NCBI GenBank assembly: GCA_964418595.1
Contig: CAYQMF010000006.1
Coordinates: 44,634 to 108,633 of the forward strand
Origin: CAYQMF01 sp964418595
GTDB taxonomy: Bacteria > Planctomycetota > UBA1135 > UBA2386
DNA length: 64,000 nt
Reading direction: 5' to 3'
Shown here: piece after piece, positions 8,211 to 16,879 of the stretch
Position numbering within the stretch: the stretch's first letter is position 1
How the letters are laid out: every line of letters begins with the position of its first letter
Notes under the pieces: model-generated
Databases searched by the model: none
Told to the model about the DNA's origin: nothing
Seen by the model: the letters and a program-made list of their open reading frames with translations, nothing else
Translations under genes and position numbers: made by a program

Positions 8211-9670
8211 GCGTCGGCCTCCGCGAACGCGCGCTCGAGCGCACCGACGAGGCTGGTCGTAGTGCTCGCCACGTCGTCGTGGCGCAGGCTGCCGTAGCGT
8301 GCGGCCACCAAGGCGTCGATCGCGGCGACCGTGCGCGCGGCGAGGTCGGCCGGGACGCGAGCGGCCGTGAGCCGTTCGCGGAGGTCGGGCGAGATCACTG
8401 CCGCCGGCGCACAGCGCAGGCGCGCCGCCAGGTAGGTCGTGAAGGCGGTGGCCGGATCGCTGCTCGACCCGAGCTGCGCGCCAAACGCTGCGGCGGCGCC
8501 GCGCGCGCGTCGGCCCAGGTGATCCTGCGCGGCACGCAGGCGCGCGCGCCGCCACGCGACGAAGCCGGCCGCGAGGAGCCACGGTCCCAGCAGCGCCAGC
8601 GGGAACAGGAAACGGAGCGCGTATCGCGTGTCGCCGGCGTCGAACGGCACCGTGCGCACGCCGAAGATGTCATCGACGCCCGCCGTGCCGGTCGAGCGCC
8701 CCAGGGCCACGTCCAGGGCGGTCCTCGTGCCGGGGTCACCCCGGACGACCAACGGCAACGGTGCCGTGCTCACCGTGCGGTAGGCGCCTGGCGGCGTCGG
8801 GTCGAAGAACGAGAACGGGATGGGTGGGATGCCGACATCGCCGGCGCGGTGGGATACCACGTCGTACGTGATCGTGCGGCGGCCGTTGCCCTTCGCATCG
8901 ATGCTGCCGAGCACGTGGAAGCCGGCGAGGGCCAGTGTCGGCGGATCGAACGCGTGCAGGTTGCCCTCGCCCTCGATTCGCAGGAGAAGGGGAAAGCTCG
9001 CGCGCCCTTCGATCTCGCGCGCGCTCGTCTCGGCGTGCACCGTGAACCGCCCGACCGCCCCGGAGAACGTCGCGGGTCTTCCTGCTGTCGGCAGCGGCAC
9101 GACGCGCAGGCGCGGTGGCGCACTCTCGATGGCGACCTCGTGCCGGTCGACGCCCACGCGCCCCTGCACGAAGTCGTCGACGAAGCGCGTGGTGTAGGCG
9201 AAGCGCAGGCGCGCCTGCGGCAGTTCGAGCGTGCCCTCCCGGGCGGCCACGAAGCGGCGGGTTACGCTGAGCACCGTGAAGCTGCGGCCGTCGCGGGTCT
9301 GGTCGGGGGCGCGCACGGCGGCGACGATCGCATCGCTCAGGGCCAGTGTGAGCCGCGGGCCGCCGTCGTCGTCGGTGGCGTCGAGCGGGGTCGCGTCGGC
9401 CGAACCCGGCCAGGCGACCTCCACCTGCACCGGCACGTCGAGGCGGCGGTGGAAGAGCTGCAGCGCGTGCTCGGCGAAGAAGCGCGTGTCGACCAGCACC
9501 CGCACCTGCACGGCGAAGACCTGGCCGGTGTAGCACGGGTCCGGCATCGTCTCGACCTCGACGAACGCGCGCGCGTCGTCGGCGACCTCGCCGGTCTGCG
9601 CGGCGACGGTGGGCGGCGACCACGCCAGCATTCCTGCGGCCAGCGCGCTGGCCAACGCGCCTGCCCTCAC
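8207..9670 (-). CDS. BatD-like membrane protein (oxygen-tolerance family)
   Basis: The product has 487 residues. An export signal (ALASALAAGMLAWSPPTVAAQ) is followed by a long Ig-like beta region with typical BatD phrases (CYTGQVFAVQVRV, YTTRFVDDFVQG, PPRLRVVPLPTAGRP, GIPPIPFSFFDP). A single membrane helix (FLFPLALLGPWLLAAGFVAW) and a basic cytoplasmic tail complete it. GTG 9670 overlaps the upstream TGA (GTGA); a TTG one codon earlier is also possible but less likely. BatD proteins are exported and anchored, and are thought to form a membrane complex with the BatA/BatB von Willebrand subunits. No sequence oddities are seen. Confidence 0.85.
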   Translation of the reverse strand: MRAGALASALAAGMLAWSPPTVAAQTGEVADDARAFVEVETMPDPCYTGQVFAVQVRVLVDTRFFAEHALQLFHRRLDVPVQVEVAWPGSADATPLDATDDDGGPRLTLALSDAIVAAVRAPDQTRDGRSFTVLSVTRRFVAAREGTLELPQARLRFAYTTRFVDDFVQGRVGVDRHEVAIESAPPRLRVVPLPTAGRPATFSGAVGRFTVHAETSAREIEGRASFPLLLRIEGEGNLHAFDPPTLALAGFHVLGSIDAKGNGRRTITYDVVSHRAGDVGIPPIPFSFFDPTPPGAYRTVSTAPLPLVVRGDPGTRTALDVALGRSTGTAGVDDIFGVRTVPFDAGDTRYALRFLFPLALLGPWLLAAGFVAWRRARLRAAQDHLGRRARGAAAAFGAQLGSSSDPATAFTTYLAARLRCAPAAVISPDLRERLTAARVPADLAARTVAAIDALVAARYGSLRHDDVASTTTSLVGALERAFAEADA

Positions 9671-10440
9671 CAATCCTTCTCCACGGCTCCGGTCGTGGTC
9701 TGCTGCTCCTTGCGCCGGATCGCGAGCTTCTCCTTCTCCTTGGCGGCCAGCTTCTCGAGCAGCTTGCGCACGTCGTCGGCGGTCAGCTCCGCGGTCTGCG
9801 CCTCGGGCTGCACGACCGCTTCCTCCGGCTTGTCCGGTTGCGCCGGCTGCTTGCCGTCGTCGACCGGGACCAGCTTGACCTCCGGGGTCCCGGCCGCCTG
9901 CTGCGCGCGCTTCTTCTCGGCGGCGGCCTTCAGGCGCTCGAGGTCTTCGATCTCGCGCAGGGCGCGCTCTGCGTTGCGCCGCGCCGCGGGCATGTCGAGG
10001 TCTCCCATGGCCGCTGCCTGCCAGCCACGCAGCGCCGCCTTCGCGTGGGCGATGGCGACATCGAACGCGAACGGCTCCGCCTCCACCTGCGTCGCCTGTC
10101 GCTTCGCCTGCGCGCTGCGCGCGAACGCCACGCTCGCCACCAGGGAGTCGCGCCGAACCGTGAAGGGCGCCCCGCCCCGCGCCGCCGCGCGCTCCGCCGC
10201 CACCTCCGCGTCACGCAGCTTGCCCGCGCGCAGCGCGGCGAGGGCCAGGTCGTAGAGCAGATCCGGCTCCGCCGCCTCGCCCGCGGCCGCGTCGGCCGCC
10301 GCGAACGCCACGAACGCCGCCTCGAACTCGCCCGCGCGGTACGCGCGCACGCCGGCGGCGAAGTCGTCGCCACCTTGCAGGAGCACGCAGAGGAGGACCG
10401 GGAGCATGGTGGGCGGTGGCCGTGCGGGCAGCGTCAGCAT
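9667..10440 (-). CDS. BatC-like TPR protein
   Basis: The product has 257 residues. A signal-like N-terminus (TMLPVLLCVLLQGG) precedes TPR-type helices (AAGVRAYRAGEFEAAFVAFAA in the sense frame, then DLLYDLALAALRAGKLRDAEVAAERAA). A charged helical region rich in Ala/Lys/Glu follows and ends KEKEKLAIRRKEQQTTTG. This matches BatC, which links the von Willebrand subunits to BatD. The start is uncertain: ATG 10440, ATG 10407 and TTG 10464 are all in frame and none has a convincing Shine-Dalgarno; ATG 10440 is used. It overlaps the BatD start by 4 bases at its 3' end. The 55-base gap after BatB is the only non-overlapping junction in the operon. Confidence 0.75.
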   Translation of the reverse strand: MLTLPARPPPTMLPVLLCVLLQGGDDFAAGVRAYRAGEFEAAFVAFAAADAAAGEAAEPDLLYDLALAALRAGKLRDAEVAAERAAARGGAPFTVRRDSLVASVAFARSAQAKRQATQVEAEPFAFDVAIAHAKAALRGWQAAAMGDLDMPAARRNAERALREIEDLERLKAAAEKKRAQQAAGTPEVKLVPVDDGKQPAQPDKPEEAVVQPEAQTAELTADDVRKLLEKLAAKEKEKLAIRRKEQQTTTGAVEKDW

Positions 10441-10495
10441 CCGGGGCGGAGGCGGGGAGGGCAAGGGACTCGGCGACCGGGCGGCCGGGCTGGCC

Positions 10496-11509
10496 TCACG
10501 GTGCGCGGCGGCGGCGGTCGGCGAGCGCGAGCTCGAGCAACCAGGCGGCGAAGGCCAAGAGGAGCGGCCACTGGAAGCGGTGCGCGCGCTCGGCGCGGAC
10601 TTCCTCGTCGAACGCCTTGCGCGCCATCGACAGGATGCGCGTGCGGTAGAGGTCCACCAGTGGTGTCGCGCTCGCGGTGGCGTCGACGTACTCCCCGCCC
10701 GCGGCGTCGGTCAGCGCGTGGAGGCTCGCGCGATCCTGGACCGTGATCACATCGCCGCCGGCGCGGTCGCGCAGGAAGGCCTCGCCCCCTTCGCCTTCGA
10801 CGGCCACCTTGCTGCCCTGCACGGAGCCGAAGCCCACGCAGTGCACGGCGATGCCTTGCTCGCGGCAGCGCGCGGCGGCGTCGCGGCCGTGGCCGGCGTG
10901 GTCCTCGCCGTCGGTGAGGACGACGATCACCTCGTGGTCGCCCCGCGCGCTGCCGAGCGCGCGGCGCGCGACCTCGATGGCGTTGCCTAGGTCGGTGCCG
11001 CCGCGGGCCACGCTCAGCGGATCGGCGAGCGCGGCCATGTGCAGGCAGGAGGCGACGTCCTGGGTCAACGGCACGAGCACGCGCGCTTCGCCGGCGAAGA
11101 CCACGAGGCCGAGTCGGTCGCCGCGCGCGTGTTCGGCGAGCGCGGCGAGCTCGCGCTTGGCGGCGGCGAGCCGCGTCGGGGTCACGTCGCGGGCGAGCAT
11201 CGAGCGCGACACGTCGAGGCAGACCACGATGTCGACGCCGCGCGGCGTGGCCTTGCCGTCGCCTTCGCCCCAGCGCGGCTGCAGCAGTGCCAGCAGCGCG
11301 AAGAAGAGCGCGACGCAGCCGAGCGTGCGGCGGATCCGGCGGCGCTCCGGGTTGAACTCGCGCAGGAGCTTCGAGCTGCGTTCGCCGAGGACCGCATCGA
11401 CGTCGCGTGCGCGTCGGCGGTCGAGCCGCCACAGCGCGAGCCACAGGATCGGCGCGAGCAGCAGCACCGGCAACAGAGCGGGGTGCCTGAACAGGTCGCC
11501 CAGGTTCAT
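10496..11509 (-). CDS. BatB-like von Willebrand factor A membrane protein
   Basis: The product has 337 residues. An N-terminal membrane helix (LLPVLLLAPILWLALW) and a second helix (TLGCVALFFALLALLQP) flank a short cytoplasmic segment. They are followed by a vWA domain with an intact metal-ion site: DVSRS (D99, S101, S103), GGTDLGNAI and TDGEDH. A C-terminal helix (WPLLLAFAAWLLELAL) anchors the end. This is the BatB/BatA family layout. Its ATG overlaps the TGA of the BatA gene (ATGA). Like BatA, it is presumed to present a vWA domain at the membrane to bind partner proteins, normally with a MoxR AAA+ ATPase; none is encoded next to this operon. Confidence 0.87.
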   Translation of the reverse strand: MNLGDLFRHPALLPVLLLAPILWLALWRLDRRRARDVDAVLGERSSKLLREFNPERRRIRRTLGCVALFFALLALLQPRWGEGDGKATPRGVDIVVCLDVSRSMLARDVTPTRLAAAKRELAALAEHARGDRLGLVVFAGEARVLVPLTQDVASCLHMAALADPLSVARGGTDLGNAIEVARRALGSARGDHEVIVVLTDGEDHAGHGRDAAARCREQGIAVHCVGFGSVQGSKVAVEGEGGEAFLRDRAGGDVITVQDRASLHALTDAAGGEYVDATASATPLVDLYRTRILSMARKAFDEEVRAERAHRFQWPLLLAFAAWLLELALADRRRRAP

Positions 11510-12555
11510 GGCAGCACCCTGAGCCAGGTGGCCGAGAGCAGGCGACCCGTCCACCACAGGCCGAGCGCCGCCAGCAGGAACGGCACGAACATCTCGTCGA
11601 GGCGGTACTTCGGCTCCTGGAGCTCGACCTTCTCGAGCGTGTCGATGCGCTGGTACACGCCGGCGATCGCGCTCGCGTCGCGGGCGGCGAAGAACGCGCC
11701 GCCGGTGCGCCCCGCGAGGCGCTCGACCTGCGCCGTGTCGATGGGCAGCCACGCGCCGCGCGCGTCGCGGCTGCCGATGCCGGCGGCGATCGTGTACACG
11801 CGCACGCGTGCGTCGGCCGCGAGCTGGCCCGCGTGTGCGGGCGCGATCTCCGTCGGCGTCTGCGCGGTGGCGACGTTCTCCTCGCCGTCGGTGAGGAGGA
11901 TCGCGACGCGGGCCTTCGCCTCGCTCGCATTCAGCACCTGCACGGCGCGGGCCACCGCGGTGCCGATGCCGGTGGCGTCCTCCGGCCCGTCGCGGGTCAC
12001 CATGGCCACGTCGGCGAGGATCGCATCGAGGGTGCGGTGGTCGAGCGTCGGCGGGCAGCGCAGGTCGGGGAAGCGCGCGAAGCTCACGCGGCCGATGCGG
12101 TCGTGCGGGCGGCCGGCGATGAAGCGCGCGGCGGCATCCTTGGCGACCTGCAGGCGGGTGCGCTGCGCGTCCATGTCGGTGGCCGCCATCGACGACGAGG
12201 TGTCGAGGCAGAGCACGATGTCGATGCCGGCTTGCGCGTCCGGCAGGGGAGTGCGTCGGACCGGGCGGGCGAGCGCGAGCACCGCAAGGGCGACGGCGAA
12301 GAGCTGCAGGCCCCGCGGCAGGAGGACGAGGCGCGCGCGCAGTGACCGCGGCAGCGGGGCGGCGGCCGACACGCCGCGGCCGGTCGGCGCGCCGGGGCCG
12401 TCGGCGTGGTGCAGGAACACACCCGGCCCGAACGGCACCGCCGGGGCGCCGCGGCGGCGCCGCCACCAGAGAGCGAGCGGCAGCAGCACGAGCGCGAGCA
12501 GGAAGCCCGGGTCGATCAGCTCGAGGCCGGTGAGCGCCTGGAAGATCGCGTTCAC
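11506..12555 (-). CDS. BatA-like von Willebrand factor A membrane protein
   Basis: The product has 349 residues. GTG 12555 is chosen because its GTGA overlaps the upstream stop and the next in-frame start would delete the first membrane helix (GFLLALVLLPLALWW). A second helix (LQLFAVALAVLALARP) leads into a vWA domain with the metal site DTSSS (D118, S120, S122), the GIGTAVARAV loop and LTDGEEN. A C-terminal helix (MFVPFLLAALGLWWTGRLL) closes it. It is a paralogue of the next gene; the two together are the usual BatA/BatB pair. The gene is embedded in a seven-gene operon with overlapping starts and stops, which implies tight stoichiometry. Confidence 0.87.
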   Translation of the reverse strand: MNAIFQALTGLELIDPGFLLALVLLPLALWWRRRRGAPAVPFGPGVFLHHADGPGAPTGRGVSAAAPLPRSLRARLVLLPRGLQLFAVALAVLALARPVRRTPLPDAQAGIDIVLCLDTSSSMAATDMDAQRTRLQVAKDAAARFIAGRPHDRIGRVSFARFPDLRCPPTLDHRTLDAILADVAMVTRDGPEDATGIGTAVARAVQVLNASEAKARVAILLTDGEENVATAQTPTEIAPAHAGQLAADARVRVYTIAAGIGSRDARGAWLPIDTAQVERLAGRTGGAFFAARDASAIAGVYQRIDTLEKVELQEPKYRLDEMFVPFLLAALGLWWTGRLLSATWLRVLP

Positions 12556-13478
12556 GGCGTCGCCTCCGCGACGGCGGTGCCGCGCACGAACGCCTCGGCG
12601 TCGGCGAGCAGTTCGTGGCGCGCGTCGGCCGCGAGGCGCAGGCGCGCGAACTTCACGAGGTCGCCGCGCTGGCAGAGGCGCGTGAGATGGGTGCGCGGCG
12701 TCTCGGCGAGTGCGGCGGAGTGCGGCAGCGCGGCGAGCAGCTCGTCGGTCGTCATCTCCGGCGCGGGCACGGCGAAGCGCACGGAGACGTAGTCGCGGGC
12801 GAGCTGCACCGCCTCCGCGCACCAGGCCTCGATGCCGGTGTCGTCGTGTGGCGACCAGGCTCGGAGCGCGGCGACGCGCTCGAGCGCACGGGCGTGCGCG
12901 GGCTCCGTGGGCGGCAGCGGCGGCGGCGCGTCCTGGACCACGGCGCGCGCCCGGCCGCGCGCTCGCCACGCCAACCACGCTGCGAGCGGGAGCATGGCCA
13001 CCAGCAGCCACGGCCAGCGCGGGCGCGGGGTCTCCGGCACGAGCAGGTCGCCCGGCAGTTCCGGCGCCAGCGCCGCATCCGGGGTCAGGGCGGGGGTGAC
13101 CCGCAGGGTGATCGCTTCGCTGGTGGTCGCGCGCTCGTCGCCGCCGGCGCGCGGACGGGCCTTCCAGGTCAGCGCCGGCAGGGTCACCTCCCCGCGCGCG
13201 AACGCGAACGCGTCGTAGCGGCGCGTCTCGGCGATGCGGTCGCCGACCTCGCGCCGGGTCGCATCGCGCAGGCGCACGCGCAGCGGCGCGAAGGCCTCGT
13301 CGCGGATCGGCTCCGGCAGGAGATCGCTCCGCCACACGCCCTCGACCGTCAGCAGGAACGCGACGCCGAAGGCGACCTCCGTCGCCGGCACGTGCACGCG
13401 CAGGGTGAACTCGCCGTCCGGAAGGGCGTCGCCGCCGCACGCGCACAGCGCGAGGAGCACGAGGGCGACGCGCCTCAC
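12552..13478 (-). CDS. Putative lipoprotein/membrane protein, DUF4381-like, in Bat operon
   Basis: The product has 308 residues. GTG 13478 overlaps the DUF58 stop (GTGA) and gives a lipoprotein-type signal (RVALVLLALCACGG) with Cys about position 14. An Ig-like beta domain follows (EFTLRVHVPATEVAFGVAF, then RRYDAFAFARGEVTLPALTW), then one membrane helix (WPWLLVAMLPLAAWLAWRAR) and a cytoplasmic helical tail (ALERVAALRAWSP, YVSVRFAVPAPEMTTDELL). That tail resembles DUF4381 proteins, which occupy this slot between DUF58 and the vWA genes in other Bat clusters, while the N-terminal half recalls BatD. Placement in the operon supports a structural role in the membrane complex. The family name is tentative. 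Confidence 0.7.
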   Translation of the reverse strand: MRRVALVLLALCACGGDALPDGEFTLRVHVPATEVAFGVAFLLTVEGVWRSDLLPEPIRDEAFAPLRVRLRDATRREVGDRIAETRRYDAFAFARGEVTLPALTWKARPRAGGDERATTSEAITLRVTPALTPDAALAPELPGDLLVPETPRPRWPWLLVAMLPLAAWLAWRARGRARAVVQDAPPPLPPTEPAHARALERVAALRAWSPHDDTGIEAWCAEAVQLARDYVSVRFAVPAPEMTTDELLAALPHSAALAETPRTHLTRLCQRGDLVKFARLRLAADARHELLADAEAFVRGTAVAEATP

Positions 13479-14389
13479 CGCTTCGTGCTGCGCAGCTCGC
13501 GCATCCGGAAGAAGGAGAGGATCGGCCCGGCGATCGCGTCCTTGTGGCGCGTGCGCGGCAAGGGCACGTCCATGCGGTCGACGCCGGCGCGGCGCATGGC
13601 GTCGTCGCACGCGGCGCGCCACGTCGCCACGCGCGTGGCGTAGTCCCGGCGCACCCTCGGGCTCGCCCAGTCGACGACGCACGCGCGCCCGGTCTCCGGA
13701 TCGCGGGGGCGCATGAGGCGGGCATCGGGCGGGGCCAGCTCCGGAGCCAACAGGCGCACGGCGATCACGTCGTGCCGGCGGGCGCAGAGACTCAGCGCCC
13801 GCTCGAAGCCGCCGGCGAGGAAGTCGGAGACCACGAACACGATGGCCCGCTTGCGCAGGACCCGCCCCACGAAACGCAGGGCCGGGGCGAGATCGGTGCC
13901 GGCCGCGGCACCGGGGAGGGCGAGGCAGTCGCGCACGATGCGCAGGGCGTGCGGGTTGCCCTTCTTGGGAGGCACGTACTTGTCGACCTCGCGGCTGAAC
14001 GCGATCAGCCCGACCTTGTCGTTGTTGCGCACCGCCGACAGCGCGAGGCACCCGCACACCCGGGCGGCCATCTGCCGGGCCGACCACACCCCGAAGCCGC
14101 CGGTCATCGACGCCGACAGGTCGAGGAGGAACATCACCGTCAGCTCGCGCTCGTCGATGTACTTCTTGACGAACGGCCGGCCGGTCCGGGCGGTGACGTT
14201 CCAGTCCACGGCGCGGATGTCGTCGCCCTCGGCGAACTCGCGGACCTCGTCGAACTCCACTCCGCTGCCCCGGAACACGGAGCTGTAGCCACCGGACATG
14301 ACCCCGCGCACCAGCCGGTTGGCCTGCACCTCGATCCGCCGCACCTCGGCGAGCAGTTCGGCGAGTTCGGCCTCGCGATCGTCGCTCAT
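13475..14389 (-). CDS. DUF58 domain protein, first gene of the Bat operon
   Basis: The product has 304 residues, with no signal or membrane helix, so it is probably cytoplasmic. It carries the DUF58 signature region (GVEFDEVREFAEGDD, then IRAVDWNVTARTG, YIDERELTVMFLLDLSASM). The last part has a vWA-like metal motif at D90-L-S92-A-S94. DUF58 proteins usually stand between a moxR ATPase gene and the Bat vWA genes. Here DUF58 opens the operon, with a 231-base divergent spacer upstream and no moxR. The ATG is well supported by family length and by the conserved N-terminal helix ending NRLVRGVMSG. Confidence 0.92.
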   Translation of the reverse strand: MSDDREAELAELLAEVRRIEVQANRLVRGVMSGGYSSVFRGSGVEFDEVREFAEGDDIRAVDWNVTARTGRPFVKKYIDERELTVMFLLDLSASMTGGFGVWSARQMAARVCGCLALSAVRNNDKVGLIAFSREVDKYVPPKKGNPHALRIVRDCLALPGAAAGTDLAPALRFVGRVLRKRAIVFVVSDFLAGGFERALSLCARRHDVIAVRLLAPELAPPDARLMRPRDPETGRACVVDWASPRVRRDYATRVATWRAACDDAMRRAGVDRMDVPLPRTRHKDAIAGPILSFFRMRELRSTKR

Positions 14390-14573
14390 CCGCGCGGGGG
14401 AAGGGCTTTGGACGTGGGGGCGGGCACGATCGGTGGGTCGGGCTCGTGGGACCCCGTCGTAACGGACCGGAGGTCACCAGGACTCGCGCGGAGGATACCG
14501 ACGCCGCGCAGCGAGGCGAGCGCGCCGTTGCGAGCGACTTCAGTCCCCGTTGGCCCCTGGCGGGGCGTCTGCG

Positions 14574-14603
14574 TTACCCGCGCCTCCCTGATCCGGGTAC
14601 TCT
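14574..14603 (+). promoter_or_regulatory. Promoter candidate for the thioredoxin/TPR gene
   Basis: TTACCC (14574-14579) and TACTCT (14598-14603) are separated by 18 bases and end 17 bases before ATG 14621. The element lies in the 231-base spacer between the divergent Bat operon and this gene. It fits the loose TTnnnn/TAnnnT pattern seen at other starts in this window. Prediction only. Confidence 0.35.
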
Positions 14604-14620
14604 CTGCCCCGACATCCGGC

Positions 14621-16879
14621 ATGCGAATCGAAAGCCCCATCGCGTCCCTTCTCACCGTCCTCCTGCTCGCGCCGTCCGTCGCCGCCCAGGTCGGCGGCCA
14701 GGGTCAAGGCACGGGTCCCCAGGGGTCCGCGCGCGAGGCCATGTGGCCGGCGCCGACCGCCGCAGACTGGAAGCGGCCGGTCCTCATCCAGTGGCAGCGC
14801 ACCTGGGACGACGCCGTCGCCCTCTCGAAGGAGACCAACCGCCCGATCCTCGTGTGCATCAACATGGACGGCGAGATCGCCAGCGAGCACTACGCGGGCA
14901 TCCGCTACCGCATGCCGGAGATCACCGCGCTGTACGAACCGTACGTGTGCGTGATCGCGTCGGTCTACCGGCACAACCCCCGCGACTACGACGAGCACGG
15001 GCATCGGGTCGAGTGCCCGCGCTTCGGGGGCGTGACCTGCGGCGAACACATCGCCATCGAGCCGGTCCTGTACGAGAAGTTCATGGACGGCCGGCGCATC
15101 GCGCCGCGGCACATCATGGTCGAGCTGGACGGCCAGGAGACCTACGACGTCTTCTACGCGTTCGACACCGACTCCGTGTTCAAGGCGATCCGCGAGGGGA
15201 TCACGACCCGCGACAAGGGGCCGATCACGCAGGTGCGCGGGGACCGTTCGATCGTCGAGCGCGTGGCGAGCACGGACAGCAAGGACCGCACGGCCGTGGA
15301 GCAGGCGTATCTGGAGGGCGACGCGGCCCTGCGGCGGTCGCTTCTCGACGCCGCCAACTCGCTGGGCGACAAGGCGCCGGTCGAGCTGCTGCGGCTCGGG
15401 GTCATGGGGCTCGACACGGAGCTGAGCAAGAAGGCTCGTGGCGCGCTGGCGCAGACCAGTGCCGACGGTGCCCCGGATCTCATCGCGCAGGCGCTGCGCG
15501 TGCCCATGGAGGCCAGCGAACGCGAGCAGCTCGTCGCTGCGCTCACCCGCCTGGGCGAGAACTCGCCGCGGGCACGCACGCTCGCCGTCGTGCACACCGG
15601 GCTGGCACGGCGTTCGACGCACGTCGACGTCGAAGGCTGGGCCAAGGCGCTCGACGGCAGCAACGCGTACACCGCGGCCAGCGAGGCGGGGGACGCCGGC
15701 ACCCGACTCGATGCGGTGAGCCATGCGGCGGTGGCGAAGCCGGAGGACGCACAAGCCCGCATCGAGCAGGCGGAGGCCGCGCTCGCCTACGCGCTCGACC
15801 CGGAGACGCAGCGGAGCCTTGCGGCCGATCCCAAGACGCGGCATCGCTACGAGCAGTTGCTGTACGAGGACGCGCGGCGCGCCGCGCTGCGGGCGAAGGC
15901 GCTGGGTGCCACCGGCTGGCGCGTGGACGCGGTGCTCGCCGTGGCCGCCTACTACCTGGGCGAGATCGAGGAGTCGTACCGCCTCGCCGAGGCGACCATG
16001 GGCGGCATGCCGCCGAATCCCGAGAGCCGCGGCGCGCTGGCGGCGCTGGGCGTGTTCGCCGAGGCCCGCCAGAAGGCCATCGTCGACGCGATCCGCGCCA
16101 GGCAACCGTGGCAGCCGCAGTGGCTCACCGACGTGCACGCCGCGTACTCCGTGATCGGCAAGCACCCGCACGCCACCGACGCGCACATCGCGTCGCATTA
16201 CGACTTCATCAAGGCGCTCGACGGGACGGCGCAGGCGGCGCGGGTCCTCGACGCCGGGATCGAGCGCTTCCCCGAGTCGTGGCTGCTGCACGAACGCCTG
16301 CGCGGCCGCATCCTCGAGGAGCACGGCGTCGCCGGGCTCGAGCCCGCCTACGCCGAGCTGCGCGCGAAGCATGGTTCCGGCGCCAACATGGACTGGTTCT
16401 CCGGCTACGCGTCGATCGTCGTCGCCGAAGCGCACCGGCGTCGCGGCCGCACGGAGGAGGCGATCGCCGCGTACGACCGCGCGATCGCGCACTACGAGCG
16501 CGGCATCGCGGCCAACGAGACCACGCGCGACACCGCCGACCACTACGTCGCGGTCGCCCTGGCCGGGCGCGCCCGCATCGCCTACGAGAACGGCGACGAC
16601 GACAAGGCGCTGGCCGAACTGCTCGCCGCGATCGAGCGCAAGCCGGAGGCCATGCCGACCATCGACGGTCTCAACCTGTCGGCGGTCGACACCACGCGCA
16701 TGCTGCGCGCGCGCCTGCGGGCCAACAAGAAGGACGAGCAACTGGCGAAGCTCGACGCCGTGCTCGGCAGCCTCGACCCGGAGCTCCTGCGCCTGCCGGC
16801 CTACAACTTCGAGACGCCGCCCGAAGGCGCGACTCCGCCGGCGGGCAACCGCGGCCGGCGCGGTCGCCGGGGCGGCTGA
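14621..16879 (+). CDS. Secreted thioredoxin-fold protein with long helical-repeat tail
   Basis: The product has 752 residues. A signal peptide (IASLLTVLLLAPSVAAQ) is followed by a thioredoxin-like segment at about 45-190 (WDDAVALSKETNRPILVCINMDG). The CxxC redox motif is replaced by MDGEIASEH, and a Cys/His-containing insert follows (VECPRFGGVTCGEHIAIE), so it may bind metal or simply be inactive. A long helical region (about 200-720) has TPR-like stretches (AEAHRRRGRTEEAIAAYDRAIAHYE). The C-terminus is Gly/Arg-rich (NRGRRGRRGG). ATG 14621 is the first start giving an export signal. It resembles planctomycete thioredoxin-domain proteins of unknown function. It is divergent from the Bat operon. 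Confidence 0.75.
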   Translation: MRIESPIASLLTVLLLAPSVAAQVGGQGQGTGPQGSAREAMWPAPTAADWKRPVLIQWQRTWDDAVALSKETNRPILVCINMDGEIASEHYAGIRYRMPEITALYEPYVCVIASVYRHNPRDYDEHGHRVECPRFGGVTCGEHIAIEPVLYEKFMDGRRIAPRHIMVELDGQETYDVFYAFDTDSVFKAIREGITTRDKGPITQVRGDRSIVERVASTDSKDRTAVEQAYLEGDAALRRSLLDAANSLGDKAPVELLRLGVMGLDTELSKKARGALAQTSADGAPDLIAQALRVPMEASEREQLVAALTRLGENSPRARTLAVVHTGLARRSTHVDVEGWAKALDGSNAYTAASEAGDAGTRLDAVSHAAVAKPEDAQARIEQAEAALAYALDPETQRSLAADPKTRHRYEQLLYEDARRAALRAKALGATGWRVDAVLAVAAYYLGEIEESYRLAEATMGGMPPNPESRGALAALGVFAEARQKAIVDAIRARQPWQPQWLTDVHAAYSVIGKHPHATDAHIASHYDFIKALDGTAQAARVLDAGIERFPESWLLHERLRGRILEEHGVAGLEPAYAELRAKHGSGANMDWFSGYASIVVAEAHRRRGRTEEAIAAYDRAIAHYERGIAANETTRDTADHYVAVALAGRARIAYENGDDDKALAELLAAIERKPEAMPTIDGLNLSAVDTTRMLRARLRANKKDEQLAKLDAVLGSLDPELLRLPAYNFETPPEGATPPAGNRGRRGRRGG

